From Mucor racemosus (Eukaryota > Mucoromycota > Mucoromycetes > Mucorales > Mucoraceae), in NCBI GenBank assembly GCA_027405735.1, contig JAPEHQ010000018.1:930001-994000 (forward strand): a DNA stretch of 64,000 bases, given 5' to 3'. The notes below the pieces were generated by a model that saw only the letters and a program-made list of their open reading frames with translations, had not been told where the DNA came from and did not search any database. How positions within the stretch are numbered: position 1 is the stretch's first letter; each line of letters begins with the position of its first letter. The position numbers were made by a program, and so were the translations under genes. Positions 35,275 through 47,853 of the stretch are shown piece after piece.

Positions 35275-36510
35275 TACGCAACAGTAGATATAAATTAATC
35301 ACATTATTTTACCTATTCCTAAATTTATTCTATATCTCGCGAAAGACTCAAAAACGCGTAAAATTCACTGCTTTTTTCTTGAAAAATATGTCTCATTTTT
35401 CATCCCTGCTCTGTTTTTTTTTTTCGCTAAATAACACCAAGAAAAAATTATATGCTAATGTACCTGAGATGCTCAAATTTAATTCAAAAATGAGTATCGT
35501 GAAATATTCTATTTTTTGCCGTTGGTATAAATTTTCCAGTGTTAAGGTTTCAGGTTTTTACAGGTATTTCGTATTTCACTACTAAAATTAAAAACTTTGA
35601 GGCTGCATATCTCTACGAAAAATTAAGCTAGACTAACATTTTTTAATAATAAAACTTGCTTGTTTTAAAGCATTCTATAACATATTTCAATATAAAAAAA
35701 TTCTGCGCACTTTTATTTTTTTCCATTTTTTTGATATTTTTGTAGTAGATTTCAAAATATTGGGTCAATTGAGCAGCAGTTTTTTTTACATTCATGCCAT
35801 CAAGCTCGTTGAGCTCTCTTAGACCCAATTTAGTTTTTTTCAAAATATTGATTTTTCGTGGAGATATCCTCAAAAATGTGTACAAAGAGAAACTCTCGTT
35901 TCTAGCGTCCATTTTCCCCTTGTATACCCTCATCCCAAATTCTGAATCTGAAAAAAATTTAGACAAAAACCTTGTTTTCTCTACGAAAAATTCAGCTAGA
36001 AGATTTTTCAATAGCTCGATTAATAGATAATTATTTTGCGCACCTTTTCAGTTTATTATATTTTAAATGTGCCTATAAAAAGTGATGTGTATATTCAAAA
36101 AACCTTTAAATTTTTAATTGTATTTTACGCAAAATTTAACGTGAAACATTTGTTTAAATTTTATATAGATAGATGCAGAATCCAAAGCTGTACAAAAATT
36201 ATTTAATATGCTAGGTCTACTAAATTTGTAGTTCATGAGCCATTAAACAATTTTGTTTTTTGGATCATTTTTGTTGATTTCAACTGATCAATTTTGGAAC
36301 CCCGGTATGATAGGTTTTTAGGTGTGCTAAAAATTATTATTTTGATTATCTCGACGAAAAATCAATATTTTTTGCTGAAATAAAAAATGCAGAGTAGCTT
36401 GGAGTTACGTCTATCTTGTGAATACAAAAAATTAATATCTCAATTTAGGTGCTCGATTCTTTGTAATCAATTTTAAGTCAACCTTGGTCAGTGTTTGACC
36501 AGTGTATTTG
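35275..36510 (-). repeat. Dispersed repeat R2, copy 2 (inverted)
   Basis: Reverse complement of 3880-5095 with many substitutions. It holds a 122-codon minus-strand frame (36011-35643) whose middle matches the open part of copy 1 (SLYTFLRISPRKINILKK). Because copy 1 is frameshifted upstream of that block, this is treated as a repeat with a possible coding relic rather than a gene. Confidence 0.65.
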
Positions 36511-36837
36511 TATTCTGGTATTAATATTTCTATTTTCTGAGAGATATTTCAATGGCCTATATATTGTAAAGATACATCTCTTTTAAAGATTTTACGTAGT
36601 TTGACTCAATGTTGGGTGAGATCATTCGAAAACCACCTGAAAACCATCTGAAATCTACTTTTTACAACCGTAAATAAAATCGACAATAAAAACCCTATAT
36701 CGACGAATTTTAATTTTAATAACTTTTATTTTTGCATGAGAGTAGTAGGAACACATATTGGACGCATTAGTCTCAAAGGGCAACGTTCACAATCTACTTT
36801 GTGTTGATGAGAAAATCATCACCAAAGTGCATCTATA

Positions 36838-37775
36838 GGTTACTGCCTACTTTTATTGAAAACAATATAAATAATACACATAATCTCTATGAATACTAAT
36901 TCAAGTAAGCTGATACTCTACATGAATATAGTTATCAATAAATATTACAAGTATTTCAAATAACAGCACCCATGGATCGTTGTTATGCATTGTGCTGTGT
37001 CAATAATACTCATCATAGGTCTCATATCCAAGATCTCAGTCTATAAATCGGCGTTATAGTAAACCAATGCAGATCATTGATTTACATCATATTCTTAGAT
37101 AAATGAAATCCTAGTAGCAGTTACAATTAATGCGTTGTATAAATACATCCAAAGGATGTATTGTTAATAAAAGTGTAGTATTCTAGCAAAGATTATTTAT
37201 GAAAACCCTTTTGACATTTCACATTCGGTAAGTTTGACAAAAGGTTGGTTACCTGCTATTTATATTTGCATCTACTAAGACCAGTAAGCTCACCAGTTGT
37301 CGCCGAATATGGATCCAAATGAGCTTCTTCTTCTCCTTCCATTGCAATATTGTAGGTACATCTAGTGTTGATCTACAGAATTGTAATATAAAGCTTCAGC
37401 CTCCCCCTCCCCCTCCCCCGAGTTGCTGCGAAAATGTGGGAATGAAACGCGTATTTTTTTTAAACTATTTTGCATGGATTATTTTCATAAATTTTTTTGA
37501 AAGTCTTTGTTAAATCAAATAATGATTCGAAATTATTTTTTAAGGTTGGCCTATGTGCACAGTGCATAGACAAACAACATACTTAAATTTCATCAGCCAA
37601 CGGCTGTTTTTGAAGGAATAGAGCACAAGTTTCCGAATAAAACCTCTCTTTTTCTGCTTGAAAAAAATAAAGCAACTGGAAAAGTGCTCGGATTTGATGA
37701 ATATTGATCCAAATGGGCTGCAAGTTCCAAAATAAATACTACAACTGTAACAATATTCAATATTATAATTTCAGC
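36838..37775 (+). repeat. Dispersed repeat R3, copy 1
   Basis: Homologous, in inverted orientation, to 59158-59838. Shared blocks include CTCTATGAATACTAATCCAAGTAAGCT, GGTAAGTTTGA..., ACCTGCTATTTA, CTACTAAG...AAGCTCACCAGTTG and AATATTGATCCAAATGGGCT. The motif GAATATNGATCCAAATGRGC occurs twice inside the copy (about 37306 and 37700). An LTR-A insertion splits it at 36993-37221. No protein function recognised. Confidence 0.65.
36993..37221 (+). mobile_element. Solo LTR, family LTR-A, inside R3
   Basis: 229 bp with ends TGCTGTGTCAATA and TTTTGACATTTCA, more diverged than the copy at 31261. It has TATAAATACATCC and AATAAA in the same places. Flanks CATTG/CATTC form an imperfect 5-bp duplication. 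The empty site is visible in R3 copy 2 (TGCATTCGGTAAG on the minus strand near 59690). Confidence 0.8.
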
Positions 37776-38536
37776 ATCCCGTTGATTTGCTGTTTAAACC
37801 ATAGGAACAATGCGTCCTCTTTTTTGAGTGTGGTTTATGGTTTACTAGACTATTTTAAATCAGAAATAGCGCTAAATCAGCCAAAGCCGACATACATGGC
37901 AATGCCGACTACCGAAATTGATAAGTAAATATCCTCTTTATGTATAAACAAAGTTATAGCGCAATATATTCTATTAAAAAAAGACATTGGGTTTCAGATA
38001 TTGATTTAATGAATAATTGTATATACACAAATATATGACACATCAATAAAAAGATAAATGTGTATCATATATATATCAACCATACTTAAAAGAGAATACT
38101 TAAAGTAACATCTCTACAAAGTGATAGGTTTATATTTCTTAGCTTGCTAATTGCCATGTAAAAGCTTCATGGTAAATCATGTCAAGTTTCAAAATTTCGC
38201 GTCATGTGGTAATTATGCAGCTGTCATGTATTTTAACGAGCTCTTTGTATCTTTGACACATTCAACTTGCATAAGATTTGAATACAACTAAATATATATA
38301 TATATATATATATAACCTCGGTAAGAAACAGAAACAGAATATATTAAAACCTAAAAACTATTGGGGGTATATTTTAATATATCAATATCAATGCTTGCCA
38401 CATATTACGTAAAAATTGTAACCAACAATTGCATATAAAATTGAGGTTGCACAACTACATAGATATGAAGGTGGCTTATGGAAATGTGAAAAGGGGAGTT
38501 TCATACTATTAGCCTTCTTGTTCATCTTGACAATAA
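37776..38536. other. Intergenic, upstream of C2H2 gene
   Basis: 761 bases with no supportable gene. A (TA)n run lies at about 38291-38313. The region directly before 38537 is taken as promoter and leader. Confidence 0.45.
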
Positions 38537-40430
38537 ATGAAAATGGAAATGATAAACTATCGTAAAAGAAATAAAATGATTGTCAAGCACGAGATGCTAC
38601 CAATAGACTTCACTTTTGAAAATCCAAGTGTAGATATTGATTCTTGTAATGAAGATTCAACAGATTTTAACGATGCAGTGGTAAATCATTTTAACGCAAG
38701 TCAAGATGACGGTTCTATTGCAAGCACTCAAGTAAATCACGTACACACGGACTCGCCCAGAAGAAAAAGAATTGCTTATAATAATCGCAACGATCTTTCA
38801 GAAAATGTACAAGAAGATGAGGGACTCAAGCAAGAAGATGTAGAGAAATCTCATGTTATATTAAATGAAGTTTCTAGTAAGTATAGTGTATCTTTACACG
38901 AAAATCAAAAAAAAAAAAAAAAAAAAAAGCAATTAAATCTTCAATATATTAGATGCAGACACTGAATCAAGCAACCCAGAATACTACTATCAATGCCAAA
39001 CCTGCAATGAAAAAATGATGACTCTGAAATCCTTTTTAGAGCATCTTGAAGTGTTGCATGATATCAAACACAGAAGCATAGTTATCAAACACATTGATTT
39101 GGAACCAGATCTTCATGATCCGAATTACTATTGTCGAGCTTGCGAGTATTCATATTCAACTTTAACTGGGTATCGCTCTCATTTAAAAACAACACATTAT
39201 ATGGTCTTAAAACCCTTACCAAACCTGAATCGTCGTCCAAAGCCTAATAACCCAAACTTCCATTGTCGTTCATGTGATACAATATTCTCTGATAAAATTA
39301 AACATCGTCAACATTTTTTAACCGGTGCTCAAATAGTCAACATGAAGAAGCAAAATAATCTCGGTGATCTTCCTGATTGGGATGATCCTGACTATTATTG
39401 TAGAGTTTGCGATTATACTTATACCGAAGCGCTTTATCATCAGCATTGTAAAATTGTTCATCAGATGGAACCTCGAGAGGAGGAAATGTCAAAACTTTGT
39501 CGCCCTGATTTGGATGACCCTAATTTCTATTGCAAAGTTTGCGATATTACTTATAGATCCAGAAGATCATTCAGAGATCATTGTCGAAATGTACACCTTA
39601 TAACAGTTAAAATCTTTGAAAGCTTAAGCATCAAACCAAATACCACCAACCATTCAAGTGATAACGAGGAAATGTCATCTGATCAAACTGAGGACAATAA
39701 TGATATTGCAATACCCATTGAAGAAATCATTAATACTTCCTGTCGTGTTTGCGATCAGGATTTATCCTCAGAACTCGATCTTAGATTACATATGCTGTCA
39801 ATTCATTCTATTTACGAGCCAAGTCAAGTTACAAATAAATTAAAACCTGATGTTGATGATCCGAATTACTATTGTCGTGCGTGCAACTGGAAAGCCGCTA
39901 CTAAAGGCAAATACAATTCACATCTTCGATCAGTACATAATATCACACCAGCAAATCCCAAAAAGACCAACAATTACAACTCTGGTTTCCTTCCTGATCC
40001 ATTTGATCCTAATTTCTATTGCCGTGTATGCAAAATAACTAAAAGTAAAAAGAATGAATATCGAAGCCATTGCAGAAAAGTTCATCATATGGCATTGGAA
40101 CCTCTTTCTTTTGCTTATCCTGATGCAGTGATTGACATTAACAGCCCTGATCATTATTGCGCAAAATGTGATATGCATTATAAAGGAAAGCAATCGTTTA
40201 GACATCATTTGAAATCCGTACACAAGCTTAAGCTTATTGCTAACCGTGGTATCGTCTATCCTGATGCAATTATCGACATGTTGAATCCAAATTTCTATTG
40301 TGCACAATGTGATAAACATTATTCAAAGAAATGGAATTTCAAATTACATTTGATAAATGTGCATAATTTGACAAACTTACTCGCTGCTGAAAATTCTAAT
40401 TCAAAAGATCATACATTAACGCAACAATAA
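38537..40430 (+). CDS. Ten-finger C2H2 zinc-finger protein
   Basis: Exons 38537-38876 and 38953-40430, about 605 residues. The intron contains A22 (38907-38928) and must be spliced to join the frames (SNADTESS at the junction). The N-terminal ~115 residues are acidic and unstructured with a basic patch PRRKRIAY. Ten finger units follow, such as CRACEYSYSTLTGYRSHLKTTH, CKVCDITYRSRRSFRDHCRNVH trimmed of its ends, and CAKCDMHYKG. Each is usually preceded by a D/N-D-P-N/D-F/Y-Y-C linker, about 45-50 residues apart, unlike the 28-residue period of tandem Krueppel fingers. Finger 3 lacks its final histidine (HFLTGAQ). Nucleic-acid binding is likely; the target is unknown. It converges on the regulator at 40622. 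Confidence 0.85.
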
Positions 40431-40621
40431 TCTATGCTATCAAAATACGCATGAGCATTTTATATACTGTATATAAATATACTTTAATCAAGGCTCTTTT
40501 AATGATATGATTGAATAATAGTAAATTACATTTATTAAATATGATAAAAATTTATTCATTTCGTTTGTACTCGTACGGTATGATTTCGTACATGTATAAT
40601 CTAGTAGCAAAATTAATAAAT

Positions 40622-42651
40622 TTACACACCCCATGGAGTTGTTGTTTGTTTAGGTTGTTGATGTTGGTATGGAGCATATATTGGTGGATTTGACATTGTC
40701 ATAGGATATTGTGGTGTCATATTCAGATCACCGCTTTTAGATGTATCGAAAATAATTTGTCCAAATAATGCAGAATCATATAAAAATTCACAACTATTGA
40801 AATCAATATCATTGTTATTCATGTTTCCCTGCGCTTGATAACCACCAACTTGTTGCTGTTGTTGTTGCTGTTGTTGCTGTTGTTGTTGTTGTGGTGGTGG
40901 TGGTGGTAGTGGTGGTGGTTGAATGGGCATGAGGTTATTATTAGAAACAAATGATGAGTATGACATGGATGATGAAGTTGGGGGAATATTTGATGTTTCT
41001 ATTGTGGAAATTGACGCTAATGAGTCAACGTCCGGACTACTTAACTGATGTTGATGATGCTGTTGTGGTTGTGGTTGTGGTAGTTGTGATGGTTGTGGTT
41101 GTGGTTGCGGTTGTGGTTGTGGCTGTGGTTGTGGCTGTGGTTGTGGTTGTGATTGTGGTTGTGGTTGTGGTTGGAGCTGCATAATCTGATGCTGTTGCTG
41201 TTGCTGTGATTGCATTGGATGATTCATTCTAGCAGTTTCATAATTGTATTCTTGTTCCTGAACATCATACAATCGACTGTGAGCTGACAACATATCACGA
41301 GTAGTATGAGCTAATCTTTCACTCATTGGCCAATATGAACCCAATAACTAATATAAAATAAAATGCTATTAAAACAAGCCTGTTTTTTCAATTTATTTGC
41401 AAATTTACCTTGATTGTATCAAACAAAATGGCCAAACCAGCGCTACTTTTTTGATAGGAAACTGGATCTGAAGAGAATGCAGATGTCATGAGCACAGTAG
41501 AAAAGATATAAGCACAATAGCCCATGTATGGTAACAAATTCCAACCGGAAATATCACGCAAAGCTTTAAAAACATCCATTGCAATGTCCACATTTGCTTT
41601 GCATGCTCTAATACTTGCCTGTATACGATCGTAAATATCTTGCGATAATTCTGTCATGCTTAAATCACTATATGCCAAACTACCACGATGTAAAGCCAAC
41701 ATGCCAGTGCAATACATGGCATGCGAACAAATCCAAAAATTGAGATAATTCTGACTAGCAGAATCTCGGTATTTCTGAATATTTGCAGGCGTGAATTGAT
41801 ATGCTTCTGGAAGATCTTCTCGCCATTTGCGCATTTTAGCATCCAGTTCATTAAATTCATTAATGGGGGGCCAAGAAACTGTAGCAGCAACAGTTTTAGC
41901 TCTACTCATATATTTTGCAATTTCACCAAATCTTTCCAGTACACGCAAATAATAGGGAATAACATCCATCAAAGGATCATTGGAAATTACTAGACGATCT
42001 AATGTGAAACCTTGTAATGGATCTCTTAATAGACGACTTTCACTGAGAGATGGGGGTTCAGCATCGTATTCCCCAATGTCAAAACCTTGAGGACGATTTG
42101 TGCTTGTACTAGCAAATCTAGAATTTTATATTTCCAAACATGAATAACCTTTTTCTAATAAACAAACAACCAAACTTACTTGTCAATACAAAGAGTGCTC
42201 CAAAAGATACGACGACGTAATGCCATGGCAACATAATCAATAGTGCCATCAACTGCTAATATCGGGGTTTTGAGAGTCTCTTCTTTGTTTAATCCCAATT
42301 CTTGACATATTCTAACTGCAATGCCACCATAAATCCATGCTCTAATTGAAAAAAAAAAAGTTTGCATAATTAATTTTCAATTAAAAAGGAACAGAAAAAA
42401 AAAAACACACAAAACATACTTTGAACCTGATGCTCTACCATATTCTAAACAAGACATTATACCCCAAAATTGTAAATTTGGAATCGTAGGCTCTAATAGT
42501 GATGCGTTGATGAGCGAGGTTGCTTTCATGGCAAATTTCTCGCCTGCCCAATATGGCGGATCTGTTTTTATACCAGGGTGATCTGAAAATCTATACGCAT
42601 GGAAAGAAAGAGAGTCATTATCTGTATTCTTTTTCCCCATTTCTAAACAGA

Positions 42652-42686
<35 letters not shown>

Positions 42687-43296
42687 TATTACCTTGCAGC
42701 GATAGCCATTACACCCCATAATAATGGTTTTGATACAGTTCCTTCATTGATAGATTGCTTTAGTCTAGCGCGATGAACAAAAGGGAATACTGAGTTGAGA
42801 TATTGAAAGAATAAATCGATCAAATGAGTAACAATTTCGTGAGGAGGGAAATCATCATCATCATCTTGCTTGCCCATCAAAGGAGAAGATTCAGATTTTA
42901 CTGTAGAGTTACTGTAGTGATGTTGTGTAGGCGATGTTATTGAAATTGGTGGTGGCACTTCTCCTCCAGCATTTGTTAATCTTCTTTCTAATTGTACTAA
43001 TCTTTCTTCTAATAATTTGACATAACCTTTATGAGGACCTCTTTTTTTATATTCTGTATATTGACATTGTAAATTTGCATCTTGGCAGTGAACACATTCT
43101 GGTTTAGCACCATCACATTTGATCTTTTTTTCATAAATGTTATTAACCGAGATGAATTCGATGATGTTTCTTGTTTTACCTTTTTCTTTCTGCAAAGAAT
43201 ACAAGCTTGCGTTATTCTTCTTTTAATTTTTGATGTATCTTTTGATTTTCCACCAGCTGTTGAAGGATTAGGCGACATTGGAGTGTTTTTATCCAT
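40622..43296 (-). CDS. Zn2Cys6 fungal transcription factor with Fungal_trans domain
   Basis: Exons: 43180-43296, 42693-43123, 42420-42590, 42180-42341, 41409-42117 and 40622-41347, about 771 residues. The binuclear zinc cluster is complete (Cys32, 35, 42, 49, 52, 59; CILCRKKKIKC...CVHCQDANLQC) and is split by intron 1. A coiled-coil-like stretch (YVKLLEERLVQLERRL) follows, suggesting dimerisation. The middle homology region has the hallmarks of fungal-specific regulators: AWIYGGIAVRICQELGLN, ALRRRIFWSTLCIDK, RPQGFDIGEYDAEPPSLSE. The C terminus is an extreme Gln/Pro tract, (PQ)n and poly-Q, typical of activation domains. Intron 2 contains A30 on the plus strand (42654-42683). The regulated pathway cannot be read from sequence; the nearest catabolic neighbours are the oxidoreductase (44.6 kb) and P450 (47.9 kb). 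Confidence 0.9.
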
Positions 43297-44629
43297 ATAA
43301 TGTTACGTGTAATTCCTAAATTTTATAATAGAATATCCAAAGAAGAAGAAGAAGAAAAAAAAATATTTCAAAGGAAACAAGAGCATTATAACAGTCATTT
43401 TGCTCTGTTTCAGTCGGCTATTCTCATGAAATTGTATGAGATGATCCGATCTTGTAGAGATATACAATGAAACTATTGGATAATGGAAGCTAAATAAACC
43501 CTGCATTTAGCCATAAATGGATTTTACTTTCATGATACCAACAAGTTACAGTTAATCAACAATTATATTTAAAGATCGTGGATAATATTTAATATTCATT
43601 ACGAAAATCTCGGAAGAATAGGACCTGTAAATGGGTGTAACATTGAACATGCAAAGTAATCATTCATCGTCAGTGGTTTTAGAAGATCAACAAAATTAAA
43701 CCTGAACCGCGGGTCCGACATTATCCAGCAATGGTAAGCTTTGAATAACACTATATAAAACTTTGTTTCAATAAAGAATATCAACGCTCCTTAGATTTTA
43801 TCTACAAGTAAAATGAAACATGGATGCTAAGGTACGGCAAATTGGTACTACCATTTCAATTGCTACTAAGCTTAACCACAAGAAGAAGCATGCAATTTCA
43901 GGCTCAGAAATTCATTTTCTATCCATAAAGAAATTTTTCGTATGCTTTAAAGACATTTAATAAAGTTCAAAGTAAATTTTATTGTACTCTTTTTTGTCAG
44001 TAACATCACTGGGTTTTTTTTTTCAGAAAAAGTGTTGGAAAAAGTTACTTTTAAGGGTATGATTCCAAAAGCGGGTCCAAATTTAACTAAATTAAGAATT
44101 TAAGTGAATTTTGAAACAAAAAACCATGCAATCACAAACTCCGTGTTACATTTGCAGTAAAGCTGCATCATTGTGCTGATAGAAGCTCTTGAAGTGAGGC
44201 GTGAGTTTATCGATGAACAGAATCTGTAACTTATTCGAGTAAAAGAAGCTTTATCGTGTAAATAGAGGCCATTTTTGGATATTTTAGTGAATGCAAAAGC
44301 TTGATTATTTTCTTGAAAATATACACGATCAAATAGACATTTATCATATCTGATATACAATATAATAGAGATATAACTCATGGACAAGGACCAAGCTTCT
44401 TTGTGCTAGTTGGTTTGATTGATTAAAAAGAATTTAGATGCCAATGTTTGTCAGGGTTTCTTAAATGTTAAAAGGTGCTTTATGTATTAAAGGCAAAAAT
44501 TCAAACCAATTTATAATAACTTATGTATCAACTTTATTAATAAATGAGCAACAAAAAAGAGTATAATAATGCCTTTATTTTATGATGTAATTGGTATAAA
44601 TAATCTATATGTCTATTAAATGTATTTCT
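43297..44629. other. Intergenic, no gene seen
   Basis: 1.33 kb between the regulator start and the oxidoreductase stop. Short minus-strand frames (43599-43784, 44100-44387) have no recognisable features. Confidence 0.45.
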
Positions 44630-45211
44630 CTACCATTTATCAAAACCTAAACCTTGCTGATAAGCTTCCGGCAAATGCTTTTCAGTAGCCAGCTGTTTGC
44701 TACTAGCATCATGAAAGAGTTTTACTTTTGAGTTCTTGACATCACAATAGTCGGCAATGATAACATTGAAATAGTGGCCGACAAAATCAATGATCTTTCT
44801 TCTAGTAAGATTACTTTCTGTAGCACCAGTAGTTGCCATCCAGAAAACTTTATTCAACTTCATTGTAACAGGTTGACCATGATTATGGGCAAATTTATAA
44901 TTCCAGACACGATCAATGTATCCCTTCATGATAGCAGGCATGCTGGACCAATATAAAGGAAAAGCAAAGACAATAGCGTCATGTTCGTTGATTCTTTCCA
45001 TTTCCCTGTGCACTTCTTCAGTGTAAACTTGAGTTTCTTCAGAGTATTTAGGTTCGTCTTGCCCACGAAGAACGGGATCAAAACCAATCTTGTATAAATC
45101 CAAGGTATTTACTTCATGGCCACTTTCTTTTAAACCTTTTTCGAATTCATTCTTGATAGAATAAACTAATGAGTCATCTCTAGGATGAGCTAAAACGATC
45201 AAAACCTTCAT
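44630..45211 (-). CDS. Flavodoxin-fold NAD(P)H oxidoreductase (NQO/KefF/YwrO type)
   Basis: Single exon, 193 residues, the usual length. The N terminus MKVLIVLAHPRDDSLVYS is the FMN/FAD phosphate-binding start of Flavodoxin_2 proteins. AIVFAFPLYWSSMPAIMKGYIDRV is the conserved flavin and substrate loop, and ATTGATESNL follows as the third binding loop. Two-electron reduction of quinones with NAD(P)H in the cytosol is the family activity; the exact substrate is not deducible. No signal peptide or membrane segment. Intronless, unlike most neighbours, which could reflect acquisition by transfer, but codon use looks similar to adjacent genes. Confidence 0.9.
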   Translation of the reverse strand: MKVLIVLAHPRDDSLVYSIKNEFEKGLKESGHEVNTLDLYKIGFDPVLRGQDEPKYSEETQVYTEEVHREMERINEHDAIVFAFPLYWSSMPAIMKGYIDRVWNYKFAHNHGQPVTMKLNKVFWMATTGATESNLTRRKIIDFVGHYFNVIIADYCDVKNSKVKLFHDASSKQLATEKHLPEAYQQGLGFDKW

Positions 45212-45790
45212 ATTTGTTATTTATTTATTTATTTAAATTGTATAATAATTTATTGGAAACTACAAAATAATTTCTAGTATATATATACAATTTTTGATTT
45301 GATAGTAAAATTAAGAAGATGATTGAATATATTATTAATCAATAGATATAATAAATACTTGTAGGCCATTAGGAAATTTAAAGGCAATGCATTATTAATC
45401 AACTTTTTCTGACCCACAGTGTAAATCAAACATGGATTTGCGAAATATATTTCATCTTTTCAGCTAAGCCCTAAATTTGCTCTGCTCAAGCCAAAAGATT
45501 TGTCAGCAAACTGGAAATATGTAAAAGTCGTCATATGTGTATTACTTTACCCAAATCTGACGATTTTTATATTGGACTTTTAGCCTTATTTACACGGTTC
45601 ATGGGACTTTCTCTAAAAAGCAACTCTATAAATGAACATTCTCGATTGATTTCCATGATGATTACTAATCTGCAAATCCACTTTCAAGAATAGCAGCTTT
45701 CAAAATATTTTCCAGCAGTAACGGCGCATTAATTCATTCATTTGTACTATATATTTTATTTATACACTTGGATACGTATATTTTAAGTTT

Positions 45791-45824
<34 letters not shown>

Positions 45825-46549
45825 GTACGATAAAATATTATAGATCCAACCCCCCAATCTTTGTCCCAGAGTAGGTGTGTATTTTTGCCATCAAATTTTC
45901 ACTTGATTGTAATCTCTCATGATCTCTATAAAGCTGATGCATGATACAGAATCTTGAAATTGCGCCTGATTTATATTACTTTATAAGAGTACTTACAAGC
46001 GCACTTAAAATTGGCATATGCGTATAATGCCACGGATGTTGCATTTGAAAATATGTATTGCACTGCATAATTTCTGCATAAATTTGACTTTAAATATTTG
46101 AAGCAGACATGTATGAGGAATGAATTTTGCAGCACAACTATAATTTAATATGAGATCAGTGAAATAAACGTAAGTTTGTTATTATTTTCTGTGGTGCCGG
46201 CTCTTTAATAGCGCAAATAAAGTAGAAGATTGCTTTTTGAATATTTTCATTTGCTGCGCTTTTTGCAAACATCATAGATATGAATATAATAAAATATTCT
46301 AACCGATTCGAATGTACTTTCTTTTATTAATGTTTTCGCAATTCTACTGTAGCCATTGATCCATTATCCAAAACGATCAAAACGATATATACGTTGAATT
46401 CTAAATAATTAGCTTGATTTTTTTTATGAATCTTTCACAAATAACACTCTTTATTTTGCCATTTTACTTCTCAATATAAGATATATATGTACTTTATAGT
46501 CTAGTCTATTGGCTGCAAATGCATTTTACTGTTCAAATTGTAGTAGTTG
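45212..46549. other. Intergenic with T30 homopolymer
   Basis: 1.3 kb without a gene. A run of 30 T lies at 45793-45822. AT-rich sequence without recognisable motifs follows until repeat R1-D. Confidence 0.45.
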
Positions 46550-47290
46550 CTACTTAGCTTGCTATCAAATGCCATTGTACCACCAAAAACCCAAAATTTG
46601 GTACTTTTAGGGTGCCGAATCCGACTATTTTGAGCATTATCGACCTTCAAAAGCATACTAAACAATTACCCTTTCATCCTAGATATGCTTTGAATTGGTT
46701 TGGAGACTTTTACTAATCTTTTTTTTTCGGCTTTTTTGGACGAGGGATGGTAAGGACAAATTCCAATTTTGAACAAAATTAGATTTTTAACCACGAAAAT
46801 GACACTTTTTATTAAGGTATGTATTAATAGAAATTGCTTCTAAAAGCTGATATATTATCCTTGCTTTGCTTATTTCACTCTTAATTATTAAGATGTTTGA
46901 CATTTACTCAAAAATCCGTTTTTTTAATTAAAGGATTTTAATGAGCTATTTTAAGGGTAAAGTAGTTAAACTTTTTACATGAGTTTATAGAGCGCAAAAA
47001 TTTACATATATACAAATTTTTTTATGTTATAATTACTAAAGGTTTTGTCTCTAAAATATGCAAAAACCATCGAGATTTTTTTTTTTTTTGGCAAATTCAT
47101 TTTTTCTGGAAAACCTGCGATTTTCAATTTAAGCGGCGCATTTTCTCATTTTTAGCAGAAGCAAGCTGGAAACTAAGACTTTTTCAACTACACATTTGAA
47201 AAACATTGTAATAAACTATTGTATCAACGACTTATTTCAGTTTCAAAGCATGGAAGTAATAGAAATCAAAGGCTTACACAACTATAGCTT
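46550..47290 (+). repeat. Diverged copy D of repeat R1 (partial)
   Basis: It follows the order of copy A bases 2150-2650: CCGTTTTTTTAATTAAAGGATTTTAATG, ...ATAGAGCGC..., TTATAATTACTAAAGG, AAATATGCAAAAACC, ...TAAGCGGCGCA, then ACTTTTTCAA. Identity is clearly lower than among copies A, B and C, so this is an older insertion. The dynein-like part and both termini are not detected. Confidence 0.5.
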
Positions 47291-47853
47291 GATAACAAGT
47301 AAACTTTCTCTGTTATTTTGAACTCTATTAGGGATCAATATAAATACAAATTCGGAAAAAAGTATAAACATGACGATTTGAAGATTATATTTACATCAGT
47401 AAATAAGAAATACTGTATATCGCCAACAATTAATAATCAAAGAAATATAGAATGACGAGAGAGGAGGTTGAATAATTTTTTTATTTACTAAAAACCTCCC
47501 TTGGATACTCAGTAATGAAACAAAATGTTACACTGATTAAATTGATATCCTGGGGAACAACCCGCAAAAACCATTCAGGGTATATTTTCAAACTTCTTTT
47601 TAGCTTATTCAAAACTGTACAATGATAGGAAATGTAATTGACGCTAAAATACCAAGTCATTTCTTTAATAGGTTCGGCCACATCGTTCCGTCAAATAGTT
47701 GAGTATAAATAAAAGCAATCCGGAGCCTTTTGCAGATGGCAGTTCTGTTTACTTACCCTTGAGTCTATTGTATTAATTCTATATATATATAGAATTTTGA
47801 ACACCTTGTCGCTTTTTTCTGATTTATTGTGCCTTAAATTAAAATAAATTAAA
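47291..47853. promoter_or_regulatory. Intergenic region upstream of P450
   Basis: 563 bases without a supportable gene. It ends in a leader with TATATATATAG near 47780 and an A-rich start context. Confidence 0.35.

Noticed and set aside
40951..41184. Val-rich plus-strand frame
   Set aside because: Antisense of the Pro-Gln repeat of the Zn2Cys6 regulator.
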